A DNA stretch of 64,000 nt from Amoebophrya sp. A120 (lineage: Eukaryota > Sar > Dinophyceae > Syndiniales > Amoebophryaceae): contig CAJINV010000004.1 in the NCBI GenBank assembly GCA_905178155.1, positions 4,009,555-4,073,554 on the forward strand. Reading direction: 5' to 3'. Each line of letters opens with the position of its first letter. The first letter of the stretch is position 1. The notes below the pieces were generated by a model. It searched no databases, was not told the DNA's origin, and saw nothing but the letters and a program-made list of their open reading frames with translations. Below are positions 1-10,800 of this stretch, one piece after another. The translations under genes and the position numbers were made by a program.

Positions 1-524
1 CTGCCGTTTGCGTCACAAAAAAATAAATTGGATGCAATACTACCATTCCATGGTAGGGTGTTCGAATTGAAATTTTTCCACCATGCAGAAGATCCAGCGT
101 GTGGACTACAGTGATCCTTCACTTATTATCAATTTGAAGTTGATAGAAAATCGTCATATATGAATGTTACGAACTTCATCTTCTTCGCCAACCACGTACA
201 ACTACGGCAGAGTGATTCTAGGTCGACAACTCTGGTCCTTTGCATGAAGATCCATCGATCCGCATAGTACCTCCGTGTCCGTGTACGCTCTTATAGAAGT
301 ATGTAGGCATCTTCTGTCCACCTTGTTGTCTGCGCGATGTAGTCTCTGTCAACCGGCGACCGCTCCTCTTTCAGTTTCAGGAAAAGCAGCTCGAGTTGAA
401 ATATGGAGGGACCATCGAATGATCATTTCACCACTACTGGCGGAAAAAATAGCACGTAGCCTCATCTCTTGGCTCTCGAAAACTTCTTCACTCAGCAACA
501 AGTGAAATTGAACCGCTTTCCCTC
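1..524. other. Upstream intergenic sequence
   Basis: No gene, RNA or repeat is recognisable here. Short open frames lack a recognisable product. It is the region 5' of the frataxin gene and may hold its promoter or 5' leader, but no motif decides this. Confidence 0.4.
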
Positions 525-1504
525 TTGTCTTCCGTGGTCTTCAAGTGTGAAAAAGGAAAAACCAGAAAGATGTTTATCGCCAAGGAGCGTCGTTTCTGCA
601 AGCCCCTGCTGGAACAGCTTGGGAGGCAAAGATCAGCATGCGGAGCGCCGGCAGTTCCAGGACTGCAGGCAGAGCAAATGTGGATGCGTTTACCAAGCGC
701 GCCGCGACCACGTGGCAGTAGTCTACGAACAGCACGGGGGATGAATCAACATCAAAGCTATGGGACCACGAGAAGTAGTACCTGCAGCAGACGAGTAGTA
801 GATCATGCGTCTTTACTGACGAGCTCCGCAAGAACATACTCCACGTTCCTTGCAGCTACGCGCCGATCTTCCAGTTTTCCCAGTCTTGATGTTTCCTCGA
901 CCACGAGTAATAGATTGGGATTGGCAATTACAGGTATAATTGCAGCAACTCCAACTACCACGCTACCGCTAGTACCAGAAAACGAACCACATCAACAGCC
1001 ACAAAAACGTCGTAGCTTTGCCTCCGCTTCTCGCAAGGACGTGGGGGACGGCGAGGGGGAGAGCAAGCGGATGTCGGAGACGGAATTTCATTCCCTGGCG
1101 GACGACGCGTTGAATGCGTGTTTGGATTTAATCGAGGACCGGAACATCGACGAACAGATCGAGGTATCCTGTGCAAAAGTATCGTACTCGTAGTAATTGC
1201 TTTCATGCATGACAAATATCCCTTTTTGGCTGAATCAGCATGACAAATTCCATTTTCCCTTATGCAAAAACTTGTGATGCGATTTATACTAGTACGATAC
1301 TTTTGCAATGCATACGAGGACTACGACTTGGCGGACGGGGTGCTCAAGATCGTGGTCACCGCGAAGGACCAAATTGTGGTGAACAAGCACAACGCCACGC
1401 AGCAGATCTGGTATTCCAGTCCTTGCGGCGCGCAGTACTTCGACGCGCCGTATGGGGAGCTGGTCGGGGCGCTGGAAAAGGACTTGGGGGAACTGCTGCC
1501 TTGA
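525..1504 (+). CDS. Frataxin, mitochondrial (CyaY family)
   Basis: Frataxin is the iron-binding regulator of mitochondrial Fe-S cluster assembly, acting on the cysteine desulfurase complex. The coding exons are 525-1164 and 1320-1504, giving 274 residues. The frataxin domain spans about residues 183-274: it opens with MSETEFHSLADDAL, has an acidic first helix, then DLADGVLKIVV, an INK-like VVNKHNATQQIWYSSP strand and a C-terminal helix ending GELLP. The upstream 180 residues are rich in Arg, Ser and Thr, fitting a mitochondrial presequence. The true start may be the Met at 741 instead of 525. An introner at 1165-1314 interrupts the domain between the first helix and first strand; removing it with one CGAGG copy joins QIE to DYDLADG with no frame change. 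This junction is one of only two introners here that allow a GT-AG register. The family assignment is strong; the start is uncertain. Confidence 0.88.
1165..1314. mobile_element. Introner, family A (150 bp) in frataxin
   Basis: The element starts TATCCTGTGCAAAAG and ends with the complement of TATGCATTGCAAAAG, each arm continuing into the TATCGTACT motif. The target duplication CGAGG lies at 1160-1164 and 1315-1319. Splicing as CGAG^GT...AG^G is possible. It contains internal GCATGACAAAT motifs. Confidence 0.9.
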
Positions 1505-1829
1505 CAAGTAGGGCGAGCGTTTTGAACAAAAAATGACTTCTATATTGTTGACTCAGAAGAAGAAGATTACTCTAAGCGACTGCGTATCTCTTTGCGTTCT
1601 TTCATATTCGTATGAAAAGGCGACGATGTCGCGCAACGCGAAAATTGATGAAGCTGCGACCTACAACGGACGTGCGTAGTAGTCGCGCTTTTGGTGTCAG
1701 TGTCTTCCACTCGACGCTGTTTCCTTCGATGTGGTCTGGGAATTGTTGTTCAGCCACTGTGGTCAATACCGAGCCAAATTTCTCCAGTCAATCGGCAAGC
1801 GAAGGGCCGAGCTATCTCACAAGCGGGAC

Positions 1830-3680
1830 AAAGTGCCGCGCATTCGCGGCGCCATGGCCATTGGTAGCCTCGTGGGCGTTCGCTTGGGCGGTAGTCCCAA
1901 GGGGGAGGGGCGCGAGGCGGGCAACGGGACCCCGAAGCCGCCGCAGTCGCGTGCGAAAGCACAGGCCCGCCTGCTCTGTGTTGCTTGGCGCCCCGGCGCT
2001 CGGGCGACGGGTCTCCTGCGTGAGGGCGGCCTCGAGCTCCGCCGCAAACAATTACACGCAGCCGCCCCCGGACCCCGGGCGGGCCGGCACTCGGTGCCTT
2101 GGGCGCTACCCACCGCCCGCCCCTAGAAAGTAAGGCCGGCATCTCCCTCCCAGGATGGATGGAGCGAGGTCGGTGTCCTCGCCCCTCGGCGAGCGTGCGT
2201 CATGCGTTCGCTCGGCGGCGTCTTTGTCCGCACCTTGTTCGCCACCGGAGCGAGGCGATGCTATCGAACCGGACGCGGTCAGTTCCGACAGATCTGCAGG
2301 ACCGGCACAAAGTCCAAGAGCGAGGAAGCAGCTAGTGGCAGACGCGCTTGCGCCAGGGCGAAAAGGAAACCACAGCGAAAGATGGAGCGCGCAGCAGTAG
2401 CGCGTGTTGCCGTCCTGGAAAGCCAGGAGAAAACGGCGGGCAAAATCCTCCGAAGAGTCTGCACGTTGTGCCGCGTTTGTAGCGCTGCCCGCAGTGCTCT
2501 GCGTGCTGTGTGAGCAACCGAGCGCATAGATATGAATGTCAGGCGCGGGGTGGTCTGCGCGCTCCCCGAAGGACAGTTTGGCGCCGCGTTTGTAGTGTTG
2601 TTAGTGGTGCTCTGCTCTGTGGGCCGTTGTGGCGCATAGAAATAAGCGCCACAACGCGCGAAGGCTCGCGCTGTTGGCCGATGGTGGCGCGCGGCCGGCG
2701 CACTTGCGCGTCTTTGCCTCCCTTGGTGGGCGCATGTCAGTGCGCACGAAGGCGACCCCGCCCCGCGCATTGGGCAGGCCGAAGAGGTTTGGGGCCCGCC
2801 CCGGCCTAATGCGCAGCGCGCCCCTCGGGAACTTGTTCCGCAGTCCCCCTATGGCTTTTGTTCTGCGAACGCCCGCAGACGCTTCGGCGCCTGCCGACGA
2901 AGGGCGGCCCGGCGCGCGGAGTTCGCCTCTTGGCCTTGCCGATCCCTTCCCCTTTCTGTGCCAGCGCTGCCGCAGGTCGTTGCCAGTGTTTGGCACCCTG
3001 CGCCGGCGGCCGAGTGCGCGGGGCCACTCCACTGGGACCAGGCAGCGCGGCACCCAGACGGCGCGGGCAATGATCTGCGCGCCCTACCGCGGAGAGACTG
3101 ACGTCGCCCGCTTGCTTCCATAGGAGGCCAGGCGCCCGCACCCTCCGGCAGCGCGCCCAGAGTGAAGAGGTGGAGGCGCCGCCTCCTTTGCCCCTGCCCC
3201 CACTTTCTGCACGGCGGTGACTGGTGTCGCAGCGCCCAAAAGGGGCGCCCGCGTGGCCCGCCCGTGCCCGCCTGGCCAGGCAGAAGGCTGGCGCGCGCGC
3301 GGCTTGTTTTTGTTTTCCGACCGCGCGCCCGCTGCCCCCGCCTAGCGCACACAGCGCGCGGGCGCGCCCACAGCGGGAATTGGGGTCGACGCATGCGACC
3401 GGGGGCCGGCGGAGGGGGGGCGCAAAGAAAGCCTTCGCGAAAAGGACGGCCGAGCGGGCGATGGGACCGGACGGAGCGAGGGTGGGAGCAAGGGAGGCAG
3501 CGGGCCCGCATTCCTCTTCTATTGGCACCCATGGCGCGGCCGAGGTTCCCGGATATTGGGACGCGACTAGCGCTGCCACCGGGCCGCCCGGCCGTCTGTC
3601 AAAGACCGCGTCGCCCCAACTAAGCCTGCAGGGCGATGCGACTGGGCCGGCCCAGGTGGCTCGTCCACGCACGGTTCTCG
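1830..3680. other. GC-rich non-coding island
   Basis: About 1.85 kb is visibly far richer in G and C than both flanks, with sharp edges and many runs of CGCG and GGCC, plus short palindromes such as GGAGGCGCCGCCTCC near 3169. All frames stay open for long stretches, including a minus-strand frame of about 300 codons, without recognisable domains. It may be a degenerate repeat array, a captured foreign segment or an unusual regulatory island. I cannot tell which. Confidence 0.55.
2470..2642. repeat. Imperfect direct repeat (about 60 bp, two copies)
   Basis: Two related segments, about 2470-2531 and 2583-2642, share CCGCGTTTGTAG near the start, GTGCTCTGC in the middle and GCGCATAGA at the end. 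The second copy carries a small hairpin (GTTGTGGCGC...GCGCCACAAC) around 2627-2657. They lie inside the GC-rich island. Confidence 0.55.
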
Positions 3681-4517
3681 CAGTATAGCGTCCGACGTTG
3701 TAGCAGGAACGCCAGCCCACTAGCACTAGTCAGGGTAGTCTGAGATGGAGCTGGGTAGTTTGTGTCGACGCAATGGAGCTAGCGTCCGCCGACGTCTTTT
3801 GTCCATGATCTTCATCTTCTTCTTCTTCTGTGTTTTCGGCCTTTTTCTGGTCTGTTGCCACTGTGTTTGCGCGATGACGCTCGAGCTTGTCCCCGGTTGA
3901 AATAAACCTCGCTTTCGGTGGAACATATCACCTATTTAACCTCTTAGAAGAACATCAAACAAAGTCTCTTATAGTACTGATTTTGGTCTGCGAAACGTAA
4001 ATCCCCTCAGCACTACCGACGTAAAATTCTGTTGTCTGCGAAACGTAAAAACTTCTCGTTTATTTCAAATCATTATTTTCTCATTTCGTGGTCGTGGTCG
4101 CCTATTTTTCTGCATATTCTTATCGACCGTGGTGTTGATTGTTGTTCGTTACCGTCGCGTCCTGCTAAAGTTTTGCCTCTCTTCATTGTTGCCGATTGTT
4201 TCCCACAGCAGAAGCCCAGTGCTCGAACACGATCGGAGTGCACCAGCGAGGCATTGCTGGGTGAAGCCAGAAAAAGAAGCTGCATCATCAACACCTCCAA
4301 ATCCAGTAACACTCACACAACGACCACAAGAACGACGCACAGTTTGAAACTGTACTGAGGCAGCCGACATCGTCGCTCTCTAGGCCTGGCGTGAAAAAGA
4401 GAAAGGCAGAAGTACATCAGGCCCTGGTGGTAGGCTCTGAAGACTGCGAAGCCTTTCAGGAACAACAAGCGCGAAAAAGCTCTTCACCTTGGACACCAGC
4501 AGCGCAGTTCTGCAATT

Positions 4518-7095
4518 ATGACGACGCTCGGTGGTGGTCCCTCACTCGGCCGGGGGCCGTCGGGCGCGACAAAATTTCTGCTCAAATTTGACTCCTTCCG
4601 GGAAATACCCTCGGACCTGACCGAGCCCACGTTACTCGGCAGCGTGTTCACCCTCTTCGCATACTTTCTTTGCGGTACAAAAATTGAACTTGAACTGAAA
4701 GCTGGATCTTCATCACCATCATTTTCATTTTCGCAGTGCTAGAACGATGAATGTAAACGTACACAAGAACCTGCTGATGTTTTCCAGGACAACACACATA
4801 AAAATCCACCACACAACAGGTACACTTTTCATGTGCGAGCTGTGGGGCTTTTTGATGGCGGAACACTCTACCCGCATTGTCATGGACGGCAACCAGGACA
4901 AGCAGCTCCGCATCAACTTCGACATTTTGATGCACGATCTGGCGTGCAAGCACCTCACCATAGGAATTTGGGATTCCTTCGGCAGCGAGCGCCTGAACAT
5001 CACCAGCAATATTGTGAAGTCCAGGAAAATGCACGACGGTATAGTATTGACATTGACCACCTACATTTGAACATGCGCTACATATTTTTACCCTCTAAGT
5101 CATGTGTTACAGCTACGCGTTCGCTTCATGAAGGGGTAGTACTACGGCCGCACAGAGCTGCAACTGCAAGATCTTTCTCCTATCGCTCTCCACCAAGACT
5201 ACATCTACAGGTACGTTCCATCCCTACACGGATTCGGAGCTCCTAGCGTTGGACAAGCACAATTTCACCGCCGAAGAAATGGAGGAGTACAACAAGGACT
5301 GGGGCAGCAGCGCCGAGAAGCACATATGCACTGCAAAAGTATCGTACTCGTACTAATTGCGTTTATGCATTACAAATTTTTTTGTGAACGCAAATCCGCA
5401 TTACAAAATCAATTTGTAATGCTAAGTCAAGTTGTAATGCAATTTATACTCGTGCGATGCAATGCTTTTGCAGTTCATAGCACACCAGCTTCGATAACGT
5501 GATCGAGAGCCACGACTTCACCTTTATAAATTTTTACGCGGGTTGGTGCCACCACTGCCGCATGTTCGCGCCGGAATGGGACAAGTTCGAGAAGGAGGCC
5601 AACTCCAAGCCCGGCGAGCTGGTGGACAGCAACGGTTCTCCGGTTTCTGTGCGCGTGATCAAGATCAACTGCGTGGACTTCGAGGAGACCTGCAGCCAGG
5701 AGCAGATCATGGGGTTTCCCACCGTGCGGCTCTACCGACGGACGGTCACGAAGCGGCGGTCCTTCTCCGAGTTTCCGCAGGCCCGAAACGCGGCCGCCCT
5801 CTCCGAGTGGATCAAAAAGGAGCTGAAAAAGCAGGAAGTAAGCAACCCCAACCTGCAGTTCCACAACTTTTTTTCCGAGGGCTGCCGCGCGGAGGGCTTC
5901 GTGGAGGTCGCGCGCGTCCCCGGAACGCTGCACCTAGAGGCGTCGCACTCGGACGACACGAGTTTGAATTTCGCCTTCACCAACGTGAGCCACACCGTGA
6001 ACCACCTCAGTTTCACTACCGCGGGCGAGTTGTCCAAGTACCCCACCCGGGTGCCGCGCAGCTTCGAGGAGCACGTGAATGTGTTGGACGGAAGAAATTT
6101 TTTCACCTCCGGCTTCCACCAGGCCCCCCACCACTACATACAAGTGGTCTCCACCTTTTTCGAGACGCAGAAGGCCCGGAGCTACCAACTCACGCACCAG
6201 CAGCGCCTGGCCGCAGTGTCGAAGCACAGCACGCCACAGGCGAAGTTCTCCTACTCCCTCTCCCCAGTCGAGGTGCGGGTCACGCAGAGCGGCTTACGGA
6301 AGTGGGAAAGCATCGTAATTTCGTCATAGATAAAGATCTGATGCACTCTCTCTCGTCTCTCGGTCTCGCAGCATCAGCATTGCATCTTCATATAAGTAAC
6401 TTTGTTGGCATAACGGTGACAATCAAAATAGAAATGCGAGGAGGCTGCTGGAGAAATTTCTATGACCGGACAAAAGTCCTTAATTCCGGATTTTGCTAGC
6501 GGTCTTTATAGAAATCCTAGCGGTCCCAGCTTGCTAGCTGACTAACGACAGCGACGCCGTCCGCCCTGGGAATGCACCCACACGCCAACGATTTCAAAGC
6601 AGTACACTGCAGCGGTGTGGCTCTTTGCATTCAATGCATTGAGCCAACAACCTTGTTGAGAAAATAGCAAAGGCGTCTGTGCGTGATGGCTATAAAAGCT
6701 GCGCAGTCATAAATATCACGCTTTGACACGAGTATGATCGTCATTTTTCTAGCGAACTGGGATCGCTAGAAAATCTATAAAGGCCGGTAGAAAATCCGGA
6801 ATTAAGCAAGTTTTGTCCGTTCATAGAAATTTCTATTGTGGATGGAATGACAATGAGCGGTTGCTGCGGTGCCTGTCGTGAAAAAAAAACCTGTCGTGAA
6901 GATCATGCTTTTCCTTTTTGTAAGTACGTGCATTTTACGATGGACTTTTGCCCGCAATACACCAAAAGATGGTACGAATTCATCACGTCCCTGTTGGCCA
7001 TTGTGGGCGGGGCCTTCACCGTCACCGGCATGCTCCAGGCTTCCACGGCAGCCGCAAAAAGGGCCCTGAAGATAAATCTGAACAAAGTGGTGTAG
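4518..7095 (+). CDS. ERGIC/COPII-vesicle protein fused to thioredoxin (PDIL5-4 type)
   Basis: Proteins of this build, known from plants and alveolates, join the two halves of an ERGIC/Erv41-Erv46 cargo receptor around a thioredoxin domain and act in the early secretory pathway. The exons I read are 4518-4674, 4820-5038, 5211-5324, 5485-about 6305 and about 6973-7095, giving about 477 residues. The N-terminus has FDSFREIPSDLTEPTLLGS and a membrane segment. The thioredoxin motif is FYAGWCHHC with Cys185 and Cys188. Then come NVSHTVNHLSF and the final membrane segment YEFITSLLAIVGGAFTVTG. Two introns have clear GT-AG borders. A family A introner at 5325-5479 splits the protein just before the thioredoxin domain. 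The last intron (about 6306-6972) contains a 365-bp inverted-repeat element, and its exact borders are ambiguous around a shared TGG. The C-terminus lacks a KKXX signal. Confidence 0.85.
5325..5479. mobile_element. Introner, family A (155 bp) in ERGIC/PDI gene
   Basis: It starts TATGCACTGCAAAAG and ends CTTTTGCAGTTCATA. The duplication GCACA lies at 5320-5324 and 5480-5484. Removal joins AEKH to TSFDNV in frame. No GT-AG register is possible within the duplication. Confidence 0.9.
6461..6825. mobile_element. Large inverted-repeat element (365 bp), family H
   Basis: The arms of about 70 bp are near-perfect inverted repeats (TATGACCGGACAAAAG at the left; complement of TATGAACGGACAAAAC at the right). 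An 8-bp palindromic duplication GAAATTTC lies at 6453-6460 and 6826-6833. It begins TAT and ends ATA like the introners but sits inside an intron. It has no coding capacity, so it is non-autonomous, MITE-like. Confidence 0.8.
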
Positions 7096-7821
7096 TGAAC
7101 AGGCTACTTCCACGAAGTTGTACAACTCGACCAAGTATGACGAACAACATCCCGCCACGACGCGCCGTCCGAAAATATAAATAAAACACCCGTAAGCATG
7201 AATGTCAATGTAGGATCAACATATTGGTTGCAAAGGTGCCGTTGCTGACTTGTATTTCTGAGTCAGTTTCGGCACCGGTGCCAGCCAAGCTGCCCAAGAT
7301 GAATCATGACATTTTATACACCTTCATCCCACACTCCTGTTGATTGTCGCCTCGCCTCCGCACTCCGGAGGACGAGAAGATGGGAAAGAAAAACACATGC
7401 ACATCAAAATAACTGCCATTGCCACCACCTCCAGGAGCACCACCACAACAGGCACAGACTTCGTCATCTTCGCTGGTGCTGCCAAAGCAGGTTGTGTTGT
7501 GTCCAAAACACAAGCACAACAGACACTGAAGATCCGCAGTGGCCTGCAGTTCTTTTTGGTGGATTTCTATGCGAACGCCGATCCTGATACACATACATTC
7601 TACTCGAACGATGAGAGATTTGGATTTCCATTTGCCACAGCTTTGACTAGTGTCATTCCCGCCTTTTTTGCAACATAGACGAGAATGCCGTACTTCGTGA
7701 GCGAAATCTGCTTGGCGGTGTAATTTTATTTTTAGACTGAAGGTCGTTTGTGCAGTAAAGACGACGCGCCGACCAGCACGAAGAACCCTCGACACCCGTC
7801 AACATCTGCAGCGCCACGGCC
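7096..7821. other. Intergenic region
   Basis: No convincing gene lies here. Overlapping frames on both strands (7304-7795) look like chance frames. An upstream exon of the VTC4 gene carrying the usual start of the SPX domain could hide here, but I found no clear MKFG-type exon. Confidence 0.4.
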
Positions 7822-10800
7822 ATGTTTTCGTCCGCGGCGTCCGCGCCTTTTGTTTCCACCTCCCGCACAGGAGGTGGTGCTTATCCTTATCCACAATACG
7901 ACGGCCCAACAACACCGCCGGTTCCCTACCTCGTGTGCTCCTTCGCGGTGACAGAGTTTGCACAGGCGGACATCACGCGGGAAAGTTTTGTTTCCTTGCT
8001 GCACTCCGAGCTGCGGAAAGTGAACAACTTTGCGTTGATGAAATACGACGGAGTCAACACCGCGTTGCGCCAGGCGTGGAAGGAGCTGGACGAGATGGCA
8101 AAGGAGGAAGCCCGGGCGGGTGACGTGACCACGAAACACACCCGCGTGTCCAAAGAGCGACTCAGGGGCAAGATCCGCGCGCAGGGCGAGGAACTCTGCT
8201 GGCTCGACTGGTTCCTGCGTGAGAACAAGGACACTTTGCAGCAAATTTTGGTGGAAGCGCAGGAGCGGAGGCGGGAGGATGAAGAGGATCGTAGACGTCG
8301 TGCGGCGGACAGGAGCAGGAGCAGCAGAAGACATCATGAAGACGCGACTATGCATTCAAGACGGAGCAGGGAGACGACGGAAAGAAACACGACCCCTTCG
8401 CGCGAAGTAGTGGAAGATGACGAAAATAACGATGATGATCCACTACCCAGAGGAGCAGGAGGTGGTAGTTCAAGTAGCTCTTCTTCGACGAGTAGCTACA
8501 CCTTTGAGCCAGAAACCACGACGACCCGTCGAACTACGACGAATAAGCGCGACAAAGATTTTTCCAATCGGAGAAACAAAAGGTCCTCGTCTTCAGGTAG
8601 AAGTAGTTCTGAGGAAGTAGACCCCGCTGACACGAGAACTGGGGACGGAGCGAGAATAAATGCTACTGGGCATCAAGGAACAAACCGGCAAGATCCTCGT
8701 CCTCGCAAGGATAAGCATAAGGAAACAACACGCAGACGTAACAAGACAACGGCGCAGGTGGATGTGCATGAGCTACTCGAACAGTACCTTGCGGCTGAAG
8801 GGGCGACTTCTACGCCCGACGTGGATGATGTTCCGGAACAGGAAGATGCCGTTGGTCCGGCTGGTGCCGCATCAACAAATGACGTTCATGTTGATGAAAG
8901 ACGACATGATATTGGTCAACAACACCACCTCCACCCGCAAGAACCTCCCGCAGCCGCCAGCAGTTCTACCTCTCGCGTGTACGCGAACCGGGTGTCCTTT
9001 GTGGCTTCGTCTCTCGGCGCGGACTCGACCACCTTCCTTTCGCTGCAGCTCGACGAGCTGCTGATCCTGCTCTCGTTGACCTGGCAGTCACTCCGCGGCG
9101 GCGGCAGCAAGGCCGAGAAGTGGCGGCCCGGGGTGAAATTTGTCCGGAAAACGCAGAAGTACTGGGTCCCCAAATCCGAGGTGGTGCGGCTGAAGACGGG
9201 GATTTTGGAACACTTGCCCTACTTGATCTTCGGCAAAAGCGTCCAGGAACTGGGGAAAATCTTGCTGCAGCCGTTCCGCGGCTACCAACTACAGGTGTTG
9301 AACAAGCGTGCTACGAACAAAGTCGTGGACCGGGAATCTGGTAGAAATGCAAGGTCAAACACAAACTCTTCAGGTGGTCGTGGTCAAGAACATAATCTCT
9401 CAAAAGGCAGCCAGAATGAGAATCAGGACGATGTTGAGGTGGAGGGCGACAGAATGAATGACGATGATACAACGAAGAGCACACCGGCACCGCAATCTGG
9501 TCGTCAGGGCGGGACCACTACCTTTACCGCGGCGCGCAAGAGCAACAGCAATAGCAGAGGAACTACTGCAACTGCAAGTAGTAGACCTTCGAAAACAAGC
9601 AAAAGAACAGACTCAAGCCAAAGCAAGAACAAAAAGTCAGACGAAATTGCTGTCGCTCGGCAGGAAGTAGACGAGGTAAATGACGACCCTCTGGAGGACA
9701 CGGACCAGCAGCCGGACGACGAGGAGCCGCGGGTGTGTGAGACGCAGCAGATTACGTCCGTGTATTTGGACTCGCCGGACGCCACGTGCTACCACCGCCG
9801 TATCTTGCGGGAGGAGGGCGCGCGGCTCGTGAGGTACCGCTGGTACGGCGAGTCGGACGAACAAGACCCAAACGAGGAGATTTTCATGGAGCGCAAAATC
9901 CACCACGAGTGCTGGGTGGGCGATTCCAGCACTAAGGAGCGATTTACGATTCCCAGGCTGCTGTTACCCCAATTTCTGCAGTTGACGAGGCCAAGGAATG
10001 GGTTCTTGCTTGGGCCAGATGAGGATCTAAAAGATGATGAATTGCCGATTTATTCCACCAGTGACGGCGAACGCGAAGGAACTACGACCACCACGAGCAT
10101 AGGGGAAGACGAGGACCAAACCGAGCGGAGGCGCCGCGAGCGAAAGAATGATAGAGGTGTTCAACATCATGATGGAACTGTAGTTCCTGCCGCGTCTACG
10201 AGTAGCACTTCTTCTTCATCCGAGGTGGAGGTCGAGGGTGAACATCAAGGACGTGGTCCTGCTCGTGGGCGACGGGCAGGGCCGGGGGGTGATCGTGAAC
10301 TTCACGGTGCGGATGTTGAGCATCGTAGATTGAAGATCACGGGCCCACCGGTGGAACAAGCTACGGCGCAGAAGTACTTTTATCCAGGAGCAGCTGCTCT
10401 ATTCGCAAAAGGTCTTCTCCAGCCTTTACTTCATCGGGGCAACAAGGAGAACGCAGTGCAAGAACATTATCAACGCCAGGACGAAATGAAAATTGTGCAA
10501 CAGAAGCTGCGTAGCTCGTCGTCGTTACCACCGTGGTATCTCCTGTGGTGGCAGAGATACATCGAGAGTCAGCAGGAGCAGCTTTTACGACGCACGACAG
10601 ATGAAACTACTATCGGGGAGGAAGAGTTGGACCCCACCGTCAGAGATGAGCGGGCTGAAGCGGAACTCCGCAACGCATTGCAGCTCGGACGCGAAATCCT
10701 CACGCTGCTGCACACCGACTATCAAATGTAAAAATGTCTGGGTCTGGAACAATGCAACTTGTCATGCTAAATTTGAAGTATGCAAAAATATGCGTTGCAT

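Larger units (their letters stand above)
1505..4517. other. Intergenic region between frataxin and the ERGIC/PDI gene
   Basis: This 3-kb gap holds the GC-rich island described separately (about 1830-3680). The flanks (1505-1830 and 3680-4517) are of ordinary composition. Open frames in the island occur in all six frames, as expected where GC content suppresses stop codons, and none resembles a known protein. No RNA gene is seen. Confidence 0.5.

Noticed and set aside
2806..3726. Long minus-strand open frame of about 300 codons in the GC-rich island
   Set aside because: All six frames are open here because stop codons are rare in GC-rich sequence; no domain, signal or sensible composition supports coding.
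7304..7795. Minus-strand frame of 163 codons upstream of VTC4
   Set aside because: Composition is Cys/Gly/Ser-rich without a domain, and it overlaps an equally open plus frame; treated as chance.
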